From contig CAMODW010000010.1 in NCBI GenBank assembly GCA_946611635.1, positions 1 to 36,872 on the forward strand: a stretch of 36,872 nucleotides of DNA, given 5' to 3'. This DNA is from an uncultured Bacillota bacterium. Its GTDB lineage: Bacteria; Bacillota_I; Bacilli_A; RF39; UBA660. Made by a program: the position numbers and the translations under genes. Below, one piece after another: positions 22,618-31,565 of the stretch (its first letter is position 1; the number at the start of each line of letters is the position of its first letter). The notes under the pieces were generated by a model. It was not told the origin of the DNA. It worked only from the letters and a program-made list of their open reading frames with translations, and did no database searches.

Positions 22618-24363
22618 ATGGCAGTAATTACCAATGAAGAAATCAATAATATACGTAGTAAAGCCAATATAGTTGATATTATTGGTAGTTATTTACCATT
22701 AACCCAAAGAGGACGTAATTATTTATGTGTTTGTCCTTTCCATGATGATCATTCTCCGAGTATGAGTGTTTCTGAAGAAAAGCAAATCTATAAATGTTTT
22801 GCTTGTGGTAATACCGGTAACGTGTTTACATTTGTTGAAAAATATGAAGATGTTAGTTTTTTAGATGCAGTTATGATAGTTGCTGAAAAGTGCGGTATTA
22901 GCATTGATAAGAGTTTGATAAAGAATAATAAAGTCGTTTCTAATAAAGAAGAATTTGAAATAATGAATTTGGCGGAAAAGTTTTATCAAAACAACTTAAA
23001 AACTGAATTTGGAACGACAGCATTAGATTATTTAAATAAGAGGGGAATATCTGAGGAGTTTATTAAAGAATTTGGTATTGGATTAAGCTTAGATAATAGT
23101 AATACTCTATATAATTTATTGCTTAAGAAAAAATATAACGTTGGTAAACTACTAGATGTTGGAATTATTAATCAAAGTGATGATCGTTATTATGATATGT
23201 TTACAAGAAGAATAACTTTCCCTCTATGGGATAAAGATGGTAATATTGTAGGTTTTAGTGCTAGAATTTACCGTGGAGAGAAAGATACCTCAAAATATGT
23301 TAATTCGCGTGAGTCAAAACTTTTCAAAAAGGGAGAAACGTTGTATAATTATCACCGTGCTCGAGATTTTGTAAAATTAGAGAAAAGTGTTATAGTAGTT
23401 GAAGGTTTTATGGACGCTATTAGGCTATTTGTTGGGGGTGTAAAAAACGTAGTAGCGTTACAAGGAACAGCATTAACTAAAGAGCAAATTGGTTTATTAA
23501 AAAAGTTACATTCTAAAGTGATACTTTGTTTAGATAATGATTCAGCAGGAGAAAATGCGACACTAAGTAATGGTGAGGCGATGATAAAAGAAGGCCTTGA
23601 GGTATATGTTATAAGACTTAGTGGTCAAAAAGATCCAGATGAATATGTGTTGGCAAATGGTATAGAAGCTTTTAAGAATAACTTAGTGAATCCGATGACT
23701 TATTTTGACTTTAAAGTTAATTATTTGAAAAAAAATAGGGATTTAAGCAATACTAATGATTTAGCAATGTATGTTAATCAAGTATTAGAAGAAGTTGCTA
23801 ATTCAAAAGATGATATTTTGATTGAATTAACTTTAAAAAAAATAAGTGAAGAATATAACTTATCTTTAGAAGTGCTAAAGGAAAAAGTTAAAGGTTTAAA
23901 AAAAGTTAATAGTCAAGATATTAAAGCGGTTAAAAAGGTTAATAAATTAAAAAAAGATGCTTATATGTTAAGTTCTGATAAAATAATATATTTTATGTTA
24001 AATGGGGGGGAATATATAGATGAGTATCAAAAAAAACTTGGTTTCTTTGATGATGCTATGCATAGGGAGATTGCCAATGAAATAATATATTATTATCAAA
24101 AGAATAATGATATTAATCCGCCGGATTTTATAACTTATGTTAGTGATAAGGAGACTATTAGGGATAATGTTATGCAAATAGTTAGTGATGGAATAGATGA
24201 TGATGTAAGTATTGAAATTATGGATGGTTATTTAAATAGGGTAGATAAATTAATGATAAAAAATGAAATAAAAAAACTTAAGATAGAATTAAAAAATGAA
24301 ACAGATGCTAATAAAAAAATAAAAATATTGGACAAAATAGCTGAACTAAAAAAAGCAAATTAA
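22618..24363 (+). CDS. dnaG: DNA primase
   Basis: Zinc-binding CPFHDDHSPSMSV…CFACGNTGNVFTF; TOPRIM VVEGFMDAIRL and CLDNDSAGENA. Confidence 0.97.
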   Translation: MAVITNEEINNIRSKANIVDIIGSYLPLTQRGRNYLCVCPFHDDHSPSMSVSEEKQIYKCFACGNTGNVFTFVEKYEDVSFLDAVMIVAEKCGISIDKSLIKNNKVVSNKEEFEIMNLAEKFYQNNLKTEFGTTALDYLNKRGISEEFIKEFGIGLSLDNSNTLYNLLLKKKYNVGKLLDVGIINQSDDRYYDMFTRRITFPLWDKDGNIVGFSARIYRGEKDTSKYVNSRESKLFKKGETLYNYHRARDFVKLEKSVIVVEGFMDAIRLFVGGVKNVVALQGTALTKEQIGLLKKLHSKVILCLDNDSAGENATLSNGEAMIKEGLEVYVIRLSGQKDPDEYVLANGIEAFKNNLVNPMTYFDFKVNYLKKNRDLSNTNDLAMYVNQVLEEVANSKDDILIELTLKKISEEYNLSLEVLKEKVKGLKKVNSQDIKAVKKVNKLKKDAYMLSSDKIIYFMLNGGEYIDEYQKKLGFFDDAMHREIANEIIYYYQKNNDINPPDFITYVSDKETIRDNVMQIVSDGIDDDVSIEIMDGYLNRVDKLMIKNEIKKLKIELKNETDANKKIKILDKIAELKKAN

Positions 24364-24389
24364 AAGAATAAGATAAGGATGTGTATAAA

Positions 24390-25487
24390 ATGGTAGAGAT
24401 AAAAACTTTTGAAGATAGAAAAAAAGAATTGATTGAAAAAGGTAAGAAGAATGGCAATAAAATTACTTTTGAAGAATTAGCTGAACAATTAAAAGGTCTT
24501 GAAGTGGATAATGATTCGTTAGATGAACTTTATAATGCGTTAGTAGAAAATGGAATTGAAGTTGTTTCTTCAGAAGATGATACAGAAGGTGGACAACAAA
24601 ATTCTGGTGGTGAAGAAAATCTTGTATTAAGTGACGAAGAAATAACTAAGGATGTTAATATTAACGATCCTGTTAGGATGTATTTAAAAGAAATAGGACG
24701 TATTTCTTTACTTAGTAGCGAAGAAGAAATGGATTTGTCAGTAAGAATAGCTAATGGTGATGAAGATGCTAAAAATACATTAGCTGAATCAAACTTACGT
24801 CTTGTAGTTTCAATTGCTAAAAGATATGTTGGTAGAGGATTATTATTTTTAGATCTTATACAAGAAGGTAATATTGGCTTGATGAAAGCTGTTGAAAAAT
24901 TTGATTATGGTAAAGGATACAAATTTTCTACTTATGCTACTTGGTGGATAAGACAAGCGATAACAAGAGCTTTAGCAGATCAAGCGAGAACTATTCGTGT
25001 TCCAGTGCATATGGTAGAGACTATAAATAAAATGGCAAGAATTCAAAGACAAATGACTTTAGAGCTTAATAGAGAACCAAGTGAAGAAGAATTGGCTGAA
25101 AAAATGGGTATATCTGTTGAAAAAGTTAGAGAAGTTATGAAAATCAGTCAAGATCCAGTATCTTTAGAGACACCAATTGGGGAAGAAGACGATTCACATC
25201 TTGGAGATTTTATTAAAGATGAAAGAAGTATGAGTCCAGAAGAATATGCAACTAATGAAATATTAAAAGAAGAAATTGGTAATGTTTTAATGACTTTACA
25301 GGAAAGAGAAAGAGAAGTTTTGGAATTACGTTTTGGATTGATAGATGGAACTAGTCATACTTTAGAAGAAGTTGGAAAGAGATTTAATGTTACTAGAGAA
25401 AGAATAAGACAGATTGAAGCTAAAGCTTTAAGAAAATTAAGACATCCTAGTAGAGCTAAAAAGTTAAAGGATTTTTTGGGTGAATAG
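24390..25487 (+). CDS. rpoD: Primary RNA polymerase sigma factor (sigma70/SigA)
   Basis: [83 protein letters not shown]…[23 protein letters not shown] at 24390 preferred over the upstream GTG. Confidence 0.97.
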   Translation: MVEIKTFEDRKKELIEKGKKNGNKITFEELAEQLKGLEVDNDSLDELYNALVENGIEVVSSEDDTEGGQQNSGGEENLVLSDEEITKDVNINDPVRMYLKEIGRISLLSSEEEMDLSVRIANGDEDAKNTLAESNLRLVVSIAKRYVGRGLLFLDLIQEGNIGLMKAVEKFDYGKGYKFSTYATWWIRQAITRALADQARTIRVPVHMVETINKMARIQRQMTLELNREPSEEELAEKMGISVEKVREVMKISQDPVSLETPIGEEDDSHLGDFIKDERSMSPEEYATNEILKEEIGNVLMTLQEREREVLELRFGLIDGTSHTLEEVGKRFNVTRERIRQIEAKALRKLRHPSRAKKLKDFLGE

Positions 25488-26115
25488 ACTAAGTAAGAGA
25501 TTAAGATCTTTAATATCTTTTGTAAGTAACGAAGATTCTTTAGTAGATGTTGGATGTGATCATGGTTATTTAAGTATCTACTTAAAAGAGAACAATCTTT
25601 GTAAAAGTGTTATTTGTAGTGATATTAATAATAATGCTTTGAATAGTGCAATTAGTAATATAAAAAAGTATAATTTAAATATTGAATGTTATCTTAGTGA
25701 TGGTTTAAATAAAGTTCCTATGGAAGGAATAAATACTATTGTTATATCGGGAATGGGTACTAGTACTATTATTAGTATTTTGGAAGATAAAGAAAAATTA
25801 AAATATATTGATAAGATTATTCTTCAGTCAAATAATAATCATGAAGAGTTAAGAAGATATATGAATCAAATTGGTTATTATTTAAAAGAAGAAAAGTATA
25901 TTAAAGATAAAGGTAAATGGTATATTAGTATGCTTTTTCTAAAAAGTGAGAATGTTAATTCAGTTTTAGAACTTAAGTACGGATTCCTTGATAATGATTA
26001 TGGAAATTATTTACTTGATAGTTATAAAAGCATTTGTAAGAGGATTCCTGAAAATAGATTAGATTATAAAAAATATCAGGAAAAAATAAAAGAAATTGAA
26101 ACTATTATTAATTAA
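25480..26115 (+). CDS. trmK: tRNA (adenine(22)-N(1))-methyltransferase
   Basis: [11 protein letters not shown]…[47 protein letters not shown]. Follows rpoD as in Bacilli; overlaps the rpoD stop. Confidence 0.88.
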   Translation: MNRLSKRLRSLISFVSNEDSLVDVGCDHGYLSIYLKENNLCKSVICSDINNNALNSAISNIKKYNLNIECYLSDGLNKVPMEGINTIVISGMGTSTIISILEDKEKLKYIDKIILQSNNNHEELRRYMNQIGYYLKEEKYIKDKGKWYISMLFLKSENVNSVLELKYGFLDNDYGNYLLDSYKSICKRIPENRLDYKKYQEKIKEIETIIN

Positions 26116-26188
26116 TAGTTTTTTTAGTGTATTTCTTTTGTAAATGTGATATAATTTCTAGTATAGAGTAGTATGGAGGAGGCGACTT

Positions 26189-27931
26189 ATGGATCAATCT
26201 CAACTACAAGACCAAGTTACTGGTACTGTTGTAAATACTGTTGTTGACAATACGAATCCTACGGTTATGGCTCAAGGCACACAACTTGTAAATTCGGCTG
26301 TGAGTAATGTTCAGTCAGTTCAACAACCTCAAGTTGTTCAAGAAGTTCAGAACGCTCAGGTTGATCAAAATGTTTCGCAAGTTGCGAGTCCTCAACCAGT
26401 TCAACCTCAAGTTATTAATACTAAGAAAAAAGATGCTGGAGCAACTAGTTTTGTTGTTTATTTGTTCCAGTTTATAGTATTAGGAATAGTTTCTTTCTTT
26501 AAAAATGGAACTAACATGTTTAATGCTAATAATATGATTGATTCTGGAGAAGAAACTGAGCAACAAAAATCTTCTAAAGCTAAAATTGCTCAAAGAATTG
26601 AATTAAGAAAACAAGCGATTAGAAATAATCCTAAATATATTGAAATGAAGCAAGCTTTATCAAGCCAGTTGGCTGCTGAATCTGGGAAAAAGTATGAGAC
26701 TCCTGTTGTATTCCAATATACTTGTATGAATCCTGAAGGAAAAATAGTTACTGGTAAGTTTAATGGCGTTTCTAAGTTAGATGTTAATGCATTCTTGTTA
26801 AATGAAGGTATGGAAGTTTATGCTATTGAAACCAGTGATTATTTAAACTTTGTTTATGGTCAAAGTAAGATTACAGGTATTAAAATGAGTACTAAAGATT
26901 TGATTTTCTGGTTAACTCAGTTAAGTACTTATTTAAAAGCGGGTATTCCTCTAGCTGATGCAGTTAGAATACTTGCTGATCAAATGAGTCATGGTAAGGA
27001 AAATAGTAAAACACAAATATTTAAAGCTATTTGTTATGAACTATCTATGGGTACAGCTTTCTCAAAAACTTTAGAGAAGCAAGGGAATGTTTTCCCTTCT
27101 TTATTAATAAACATGTTGAAAGCTGCTGAAGCTACTGGTGATTTAGAGCAAACTTTAGATGAGATGGCTGCTTATTATACTGAAGTTAATGATACTAAAC
27201 AACAAATGAAAAGTTCAATGACGTATCCTATTTTGGTTATGGTTTTTGCTATTGGAATAGTTGTATTTATTTTAAGTTATATAGTTCCTAAGTTTGTTGA
27301 CATTTATGAGTCTGCAGGTGTTACTCTATCTAGCACTACTCAATTCTTGATAGATTTATCAGGATTCTTACAAAATTATTTATTATTAATTTTAGCTGTT
27401 ATTATTTTAGTAATTGTATCTATTGTTGTAGTATATAAAAATGTTCAACCTGTTAGAAGGGTTATGCAAATGGGGGTAATGCATTTACCATTATTTGGTC
27501 AAATAATTATATATAATGAGATTACTTTGTTTACTAAAACTTTCGCATCTTTGCTAAAAAATAATGTTTATATTACTGAAAGTATAGATATTTTAAGTAA
27601 AGTAACATCTAATGAGATTTATAAGGAAATAATGTTTAATACTATTAGGAATATAGCTCGTGGTGATAAAATAAGTGACTCTTTTAAAGATCAATGGGCC
27701 GTACCGGAGATTGCTTACTTTATGATTCAAACAGGTGAATCAACTGGAGATTTGGCTAATATGATGCAAAAAGTATCTGAGTATTATGCTGGATTACATA
27801 AATCTATGATTAATAGTATGAAAGCTTTTATAGAACCAGCTATGATTGGATTTATTGCTGTTGTAGTAGGTGGTATTTTGGTTGCTGTTATTATGCCAAT
27901 GTTTGATTTATATGAAAATATTTCAATGTAG
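26189..27931 (+). CDS. pilC: Type II secretion/type IV pilus inner-membrane platform protein with a Gln/Val-rich N-terminal extension
   Basis: T2SSF domains: FWLTQLSTYLKAGIPLADAVRILADQ, MLKAAEATGDLEQTLDEMA, SSMTYPILVMVFAIGIVVFILSYIVPKF, second copy …IQTGESTGDLANMMQKV. Confidence 0.88.
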   Translation: MDQSQLQDQVTGTVVNTVVDNTNPTVMAQGTQLVNSAVSNVQSVQQPQVVQEVQNAQVDQNVSQVASPQPVQPQVINTKKKDAGATSFVVYLFQFIVLGIVSFFKNGTNMFNANNMIDSGEETEQQKSSKAKIAQRIELRKQAIRNNPKYIEMKQALSSQLAAESGKKYETPVVFQYTCMNPEGKIVTGKFNGVSKLDVNAFLLNEGMEVYAIETSDYLNFVYGQSKITGIKMSTKDLIFWLTQLSTYLKAGIPLADAVRILADQMSHGKENSKTQIFKAICYELSMGTAFSKTLEKQGNVFPSLLINMLKAAEATGDLEQTLDEMAAYYTEVNDTKQQMKSSMTYPILVMVFAIGIVVFILSYIVPKFVDIYESAGVTLSSTTQFLIDLSGFLQNYLLLILAVIILVIVSIVVVYKNVQPVRRVMQMGVMHLPLFGQIIIYNEITLFTKTFASLLKNNVYITESIDILSKVTSNEIYKEIMFNTIRNIARGDKISDSFKDQWAVPEIAYFMIQTGESTGDLANMMQKVSEYYAGLHKSMINSMKAFIEPAMIGFIAVVVGGILVAVIMPMFDLYENISM

Positions 27932-27939
27932 GTGTAGTT

Positions 27940-28716
27940 ATGATTCTTGATATTTATATTATGATTTTGTTATTTGTTTTAGGTTTAGTAATGGGATCTT
28001 TCTTTATGGTTGTTGGTAGCAGATTACCTAAAGGCGAATCTATTATTAAACCGAGAAGTCATTGTGACGAGTGCGGACATATACTTGAATGGTATGAATT
28101 GATTCCTGTTTTTTCATTTGTTTTTCAATTGGGAAGATGTAGTAAATGTAAGACAAAGTTGTCTATTGCTTATCCTTTTATAGAAATATTAAATGGTTTT
28201 TTATTTAGTTTATCTTATGCGTTATATGGTTTTAGTTATGAAATGATTGCTTTCTTAATTATATCTTGCATATTAGTACTAGTTTTTGTTAGTGATTTTA
28301 TGTATATGATAATTCTTGATGAGCCATTAATAATTGGAAGTATACTAATATTAATTTTAAAACTATATTTCTTTGGTTTTAATACTTTTACTAGAAGTAT
28401 TTATAGTGGCTTAATAATGTTTATTTTTATGTTACTTGTAAAACTTATAGGAGATAAAGTTTTTAAAAGAGAATCACTTGGTGGTGGTGATGTAAAATTA
28501 GTTACATTCTTTGGTTTTGTTTTTGGAGTTAGATTATCTTTTGTATCTATTGTTTTAGGATCGTTTTTAGCTTTTCCTTATGCAATATTTACTTCTTTTT
28601 CAAAAAAAGATAGAGAAGTCCCTTTTGGACCATTTCTTATTTTAGCTTTATTACTAGTTTTTATTTATATGGAACCAATTAAAGATTTTTTAAATTTATT
28701 TGTTTTTGGTTTATAG
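27940..28716 (+). CDS. pilD: Prepilin peptidase / leader peptidase
   Basis: GSFFMVVGSRLPKGESIIKPRSHCDECGHILEWYELIPVFSF…GRCSKCKTKLS; second Asp motif ESLGGGDVKLVTFFGFVFG. Confidence 0.9.
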   Translation: MILDIYIMILLFVLGLVMGSFFMVVGSRLPKGESIIKPRSHCDECGHILEWYELIPVFSFVFQLGRCSKCKTKLSIAYPFIEILNGFLFSLSYALYGFSYEMIAFLIISCILVLVFVSDFMYMIILDEPLIIGSILILILKLYFFGFNTFTRSIYSGLIMFIFMLLVKLIGDKVFKRESLGGGDVKLVTFFGFVFGVRLSFVSIVLGSFLAFPYAIFTSFSKKDREVPFGPFLILALLLVFIYMEPIKDFLNLFVFGL

Positions 28717-28828
28717 TTATAATTAAGAGGTATATGTTACGATAAGAAAATGTATAGTTTTTATTGTAGTAATTGTTTTTGTATTGTTAGTTTAGGTTGT
28801 TTTTTATTAATTAGATATTTTGGTAAAA

Positions 28829-28866
28829 AAAAGAACTATGTTTTTATTGAACATAGTTCTTTTTTA
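28829..28866. terminator. Bidirectional intrinsic terminator between convergent pilD and pilB
   Basis: AAAAAGAACTATGTT-tttatt-GAACATAGTTCTTTTTT. Confidence 0.75.
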
Positions 28867-30375
28867 ATAGTCGTCATCTAGATAATCATCACCAAAGTCG
28901 TCATAACTCATTTCTTCTCCAAAGTTAACATCTGATTGATTAAAGCTTAGTTTGTCTTCTGTTGGTATTTCAAAATCAGGATTATTTGGATCTATTTTAG
29001 GTTGGGATTTTATCTCTGGTTCGGTAGTTTTTTCTGGCTCTTTAATATCACTAGATGGTTGTGTGATTTCTTCATTTTGATTATTGTTATTTTCTTGACT
29101 AGTATTATCTTCTTCTGATTCTTGCTTTTTGGTTGGTAATTTTCCTAATAATGCCATTCTTAATTCTTCATCGCCATCACCAAAGTCTGTTTCAATATCT
29201 ATTACTCTTAATATTTCTTCAAATGATGTTAAACCATTTACGACTTTTTTCAAGCCATCTTGAAGCAATGATATTGTTTTGTTATTTCCGTATACTAATT
29301 TTCTTAATTGTTCTTTAGGGGTACTATTAGTTATTGCGTCTTTGATATCTTGATCTATTTCACATACTTCATGAATTGGGACACGACCTCTATATCCACC
29401 TAGGCAATCATCACATCCAACAGGTGTATATAGATTATCAATATCTAAATTTATTGCTTTTTTAATAACTAATTTTTCATATTCAGTTGCAGGTCTTGAA
29501 CCACGGCATTTTGGACAAAGTTTTTTGGCAAGTCTTTGAGATATTAGTCCAACTAATGCAGTACCTAATAAATATCTTTCAATATCCATATCTGTTAAAC
29601 GTTCAATTGTATTTAGTGTGTTGTTGGTGTGAATGGTTGAAACAACTAAGTGACCTGTAATTGCTGAACGAACGGCGATACGTGCTGTTTCGTTATCACG
29701 AATCTCTCCAATCATAATAACATCTGGGTCTTGACGTAAGATTGAACGTAAAGCGGCAGCAAATGTAAGTCCTATTTCAGCCATAACTTGAACTTGGTTT
29801 AATCCTTCTATTTTCATTTCAACGGGATCTTCAACAGTAATAACATTTAATTCTGGAGTATTTAAACGTTGTAACATTGCATAGGTAGTGGTTGATTTAC
29901 CAGAACCTGTAGCTCCGGTTGTAAGAATTATTCCGTTTGGAACTTCTAACATTCTTTTAACTTTTTCTAAGTTTACATCAGAAAAACCAATATTATCTAT
30001 ACCTTGTAAGGAGGTAGAGTAATCTAAGATACGAATAACCACTTTTTCACCATCAACTATTGGAAGGGCGCTGACACGCATATCTAGGGGCTTTCCTTCT
30101 AATTCAGTTTTTATTGCACCGTCTTGTGGAAGACGAGACTCAGTAATGTTCATTCCTGATATTATTTTGATACGAGTAGTCATGTTCTTTTTGAAAGCAT
30201 TTGGTACATAAGCATAATCTACTAAATCACCATCTATACGAAACCTTACTTTTAGTTTGTCGGGTGTAGGATCGAAATGTATATCAGATGCTCTATTTTT
30301 TACGGCATCAGCCATTATTTCATTTACGATTTCAACTATAGGTTGGTTATCATAGTCGTATTCTTTAAATACCAT
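28864..30375 (-). CDS. pilB: Type IV pilus/type II secretion assembly ATPase (PilB/GspE/ComGA family)
   Basis: Walker A GATGSGKSTTTYAML, Asp box EDPVE, Walker B PDVIMIGEIRDNETA, His box GHLVVSTIHTN, CPKC…CDDC. Acidic Gln/Asn-rich C-terminal tail. Confidence 0.92.
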   Translation of the reverse strand: MVFKEYDYDNQPIVEIVNEIMADAVKNRASDIHFDPTPDKLKVRFRIDGDLVDYAYVPNAFKKNMTTRIKIISGMNITESRLPQDGAIKTELEGKPLDMRVSALPIVDGEKVVIRILDYSTSLQGIDNIGFSDVNLEKVKRMLEVPNGIILTTGATGSGKSTTTYAMLQRLNTPELNVITVEDPVEMKIEGLNQVQVMAEIGLTFAAALRSILRQDPDVIMIGEIRDNETARIAVRSAITGHLVVSTIHTNNTLNTIERLTDMDIERYLLGTALVGLISQRLAKKLCPKCRGSRPATEYEKLVIKKAINLDIDNLYTPVGCDDCLGGYRGRVPIHEVCEIDQDIKDAITNSTPKEQLRKLVYGNNKTISLLQDGLKKVVNGLTSFEEILRVIDIETDFGDGDEELRMALLGKLPTKKQESEEDNTSQENNNNQNEEITQPSSDIKEPEKTTEPEIKSQPKIDPNNPDFEIPTEDKLSFNQSDVNFGEEMSYDDFGDDYLDDDY

Positions 30376-30408
30376 AGTACCACGTCCACTTTCTTATTCT
30401 CTATTAAT

Positions 30409-30442
30409 TATACTATTAAATAGCAAAAAGTTAAATAGTATA
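30409..30442. repeat. Inverted repeat TATACTATT…AATAGTATA between divergent genes
   Basis: Perfect 9-bp arms (30409-30417, 30434-30442) with a 16-nt spacer, between pilB (-) and the next + gene. Confidence 0.5.
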
Positions 30443-30447
30443 TTTTA

Positions 30448-30476
30448 TTGACTTTATTGTTTAGACGTCTTAAAAT
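30448..30476 (+). promoter_or_regulatory. Promoter for the gene at 30496
   Basis: TTGACT-N17-TAAAAT. It occupies the first codons of the ORF-track call at 30448, so that start is unlikely to be used. Confidence 0.5.
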
Positions 30477-30495
30477 ACTTCTTGGGTGGAATAAT

Positions 30496-31311
30496 ATGAG
30501 CAGAATATTGCCTTTTGACAATTCTTATTTGAAGGTTGTTCCTTCAAATGATTCTAATCTATTTCGTAGTTTTGAAAAGGAAGTGCAGGATTTTATTTCT
30601 GCAAATCAAGTGAGCGGAGATAATTCTTTAAATGTTTCTGATTTTATTGATATGGTGAATGAGAATTTTGGGCAATTGTTTAATGCTTTTAAATTTGATA
30701 TTATAAAAAAAGAATTTTCTAGGTTGTTTTATAACGAAAAATACTCTGTAGACATTAATATGACTTATTATAATAATCATTATACAGTTTTTATTGATGT
30801 TATGGACGGCTCTTCGTCAGTGTATCATGCAGAAGTTAAATTAAATGATGATGATACACTTTCTATAGAAAGGATTCCTTATAATAAACCTTTTGCTTTT
30901 TATTCTTGTTTTGATAGATTACTTAGTAGTTTGGCTCCTCAATTGTTGGAACGTTTGACAATATATAAGGATTATTCGAATAAATATGGTATACCTCAAA
31001 TTTCGAATGAGCCTTTTTTTAAGCACTCTTTTTGTAGTAATGGGGAGGTTATTTTGGTTCGGTTATTTCCAGATGGACCAAAAGTCATTATTTCAATAGC
31101 TGATTTTCTTGAAAAATTAAAAAAAAATTATGTTTTTGATATAAACAAAGAAGAAATTAGTTTTCCTTTTTATAAAATTATAAATTATTATGGGATCGAT
31201 ATTATGAAATGTATTCCGATTGACTTGAATAACTTCACTGAGGAAGAGAGAAGAATTATTGGTATTTCAAAAGGATTTGTTAAAAAAGATTGTCAAAAAA
31301 TTGATTATTGA
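30496..31311 (+). CDS. Hypothetical protein
   Basis: Open frame MSRILPFDNSYLKVVPSNDSNLF…; GGGTGGA upstream of ATG 30496. Confidence 0.7.
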   Translation: MSRILPFDNSYLKVVPSNDSNLFRSFEKEVQDFISANQVSGDNSLNVSDFIDMVNENFGQLFNAFKFDIIKKEFSRLFYNEKYSVDINMTYYNNHYTVFIDVMDGSSSVYHAEVKLNDDDTLSIERIPYNKPFAFYSCFDRLLSSLAPQLLERLTIYKDYSNKYGIPQISNEPFFKHSFCSNGEVILVRLFPDGPKVIISIADFLEKLKKNYVFDINKEEISFPFYKIINYYGIDIMKCIPIDLNNFTEEERRIIGISKGFVKKDCQKIDY

Positions 31312-31336
31312 TTTTCTTTAAATTAGAGTTTATAAT
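31308..31336 (+). promoter_or_regulatory. Promoter for the valS leader
   Basis: TTGATT (31308-31313)-N17-TATAAT (31331-31336). Confidence 0.65.
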
Positions 31337-31342
31337 ACACTT

Positions 31343-31545
31343 AAATATGTTGAAAAAAGAGGAGTATTATTTTGGATTTTAAAGAGAGCTTATGGTTGGT
31401 GAGAATAAGTAATGAAGAAATAAGAAGGTTGCTTTTGGAGTATGTCGTTATTACGCGTTAAGTAAATAGAGTGTATAACAATAGTTATGAACTAAGGTGG
31501 TACCGCTACAGTAGTAGTCCTTAGATATAACTATTTTTTTTGTTA
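31343..31545 (+). promoter_or_regulatory. T-box leader (riboswitch) upstream of valS
   Basis: T-box core AAGGTGGTACCGC (31494-31506). Terminator ATAGTTAT..CTAAGG / CCTTAG..ATAACTAT plus T8. Sits between a promoter and an aminoacyl-tRNA synthetase gene. Confidence 0.88.
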
Positions 31546-31565
31546 TAAAAGAAAGGATAAGGGTT

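Noticed and set aside
28717-28828. Possible degraded small TM gene between pilD and the terminator (…RKCIVFIVVIVFVLLV*…)
   Set aside because: No continuous frame with a start codon and RBS; the hydrophobic translation is expected from a T-rich spacer.
29133-29318. 61-aa plus-strand ORF opposite pilB
   Set aside because: Antisense to a confident ATPase gene; low-complexity translation.
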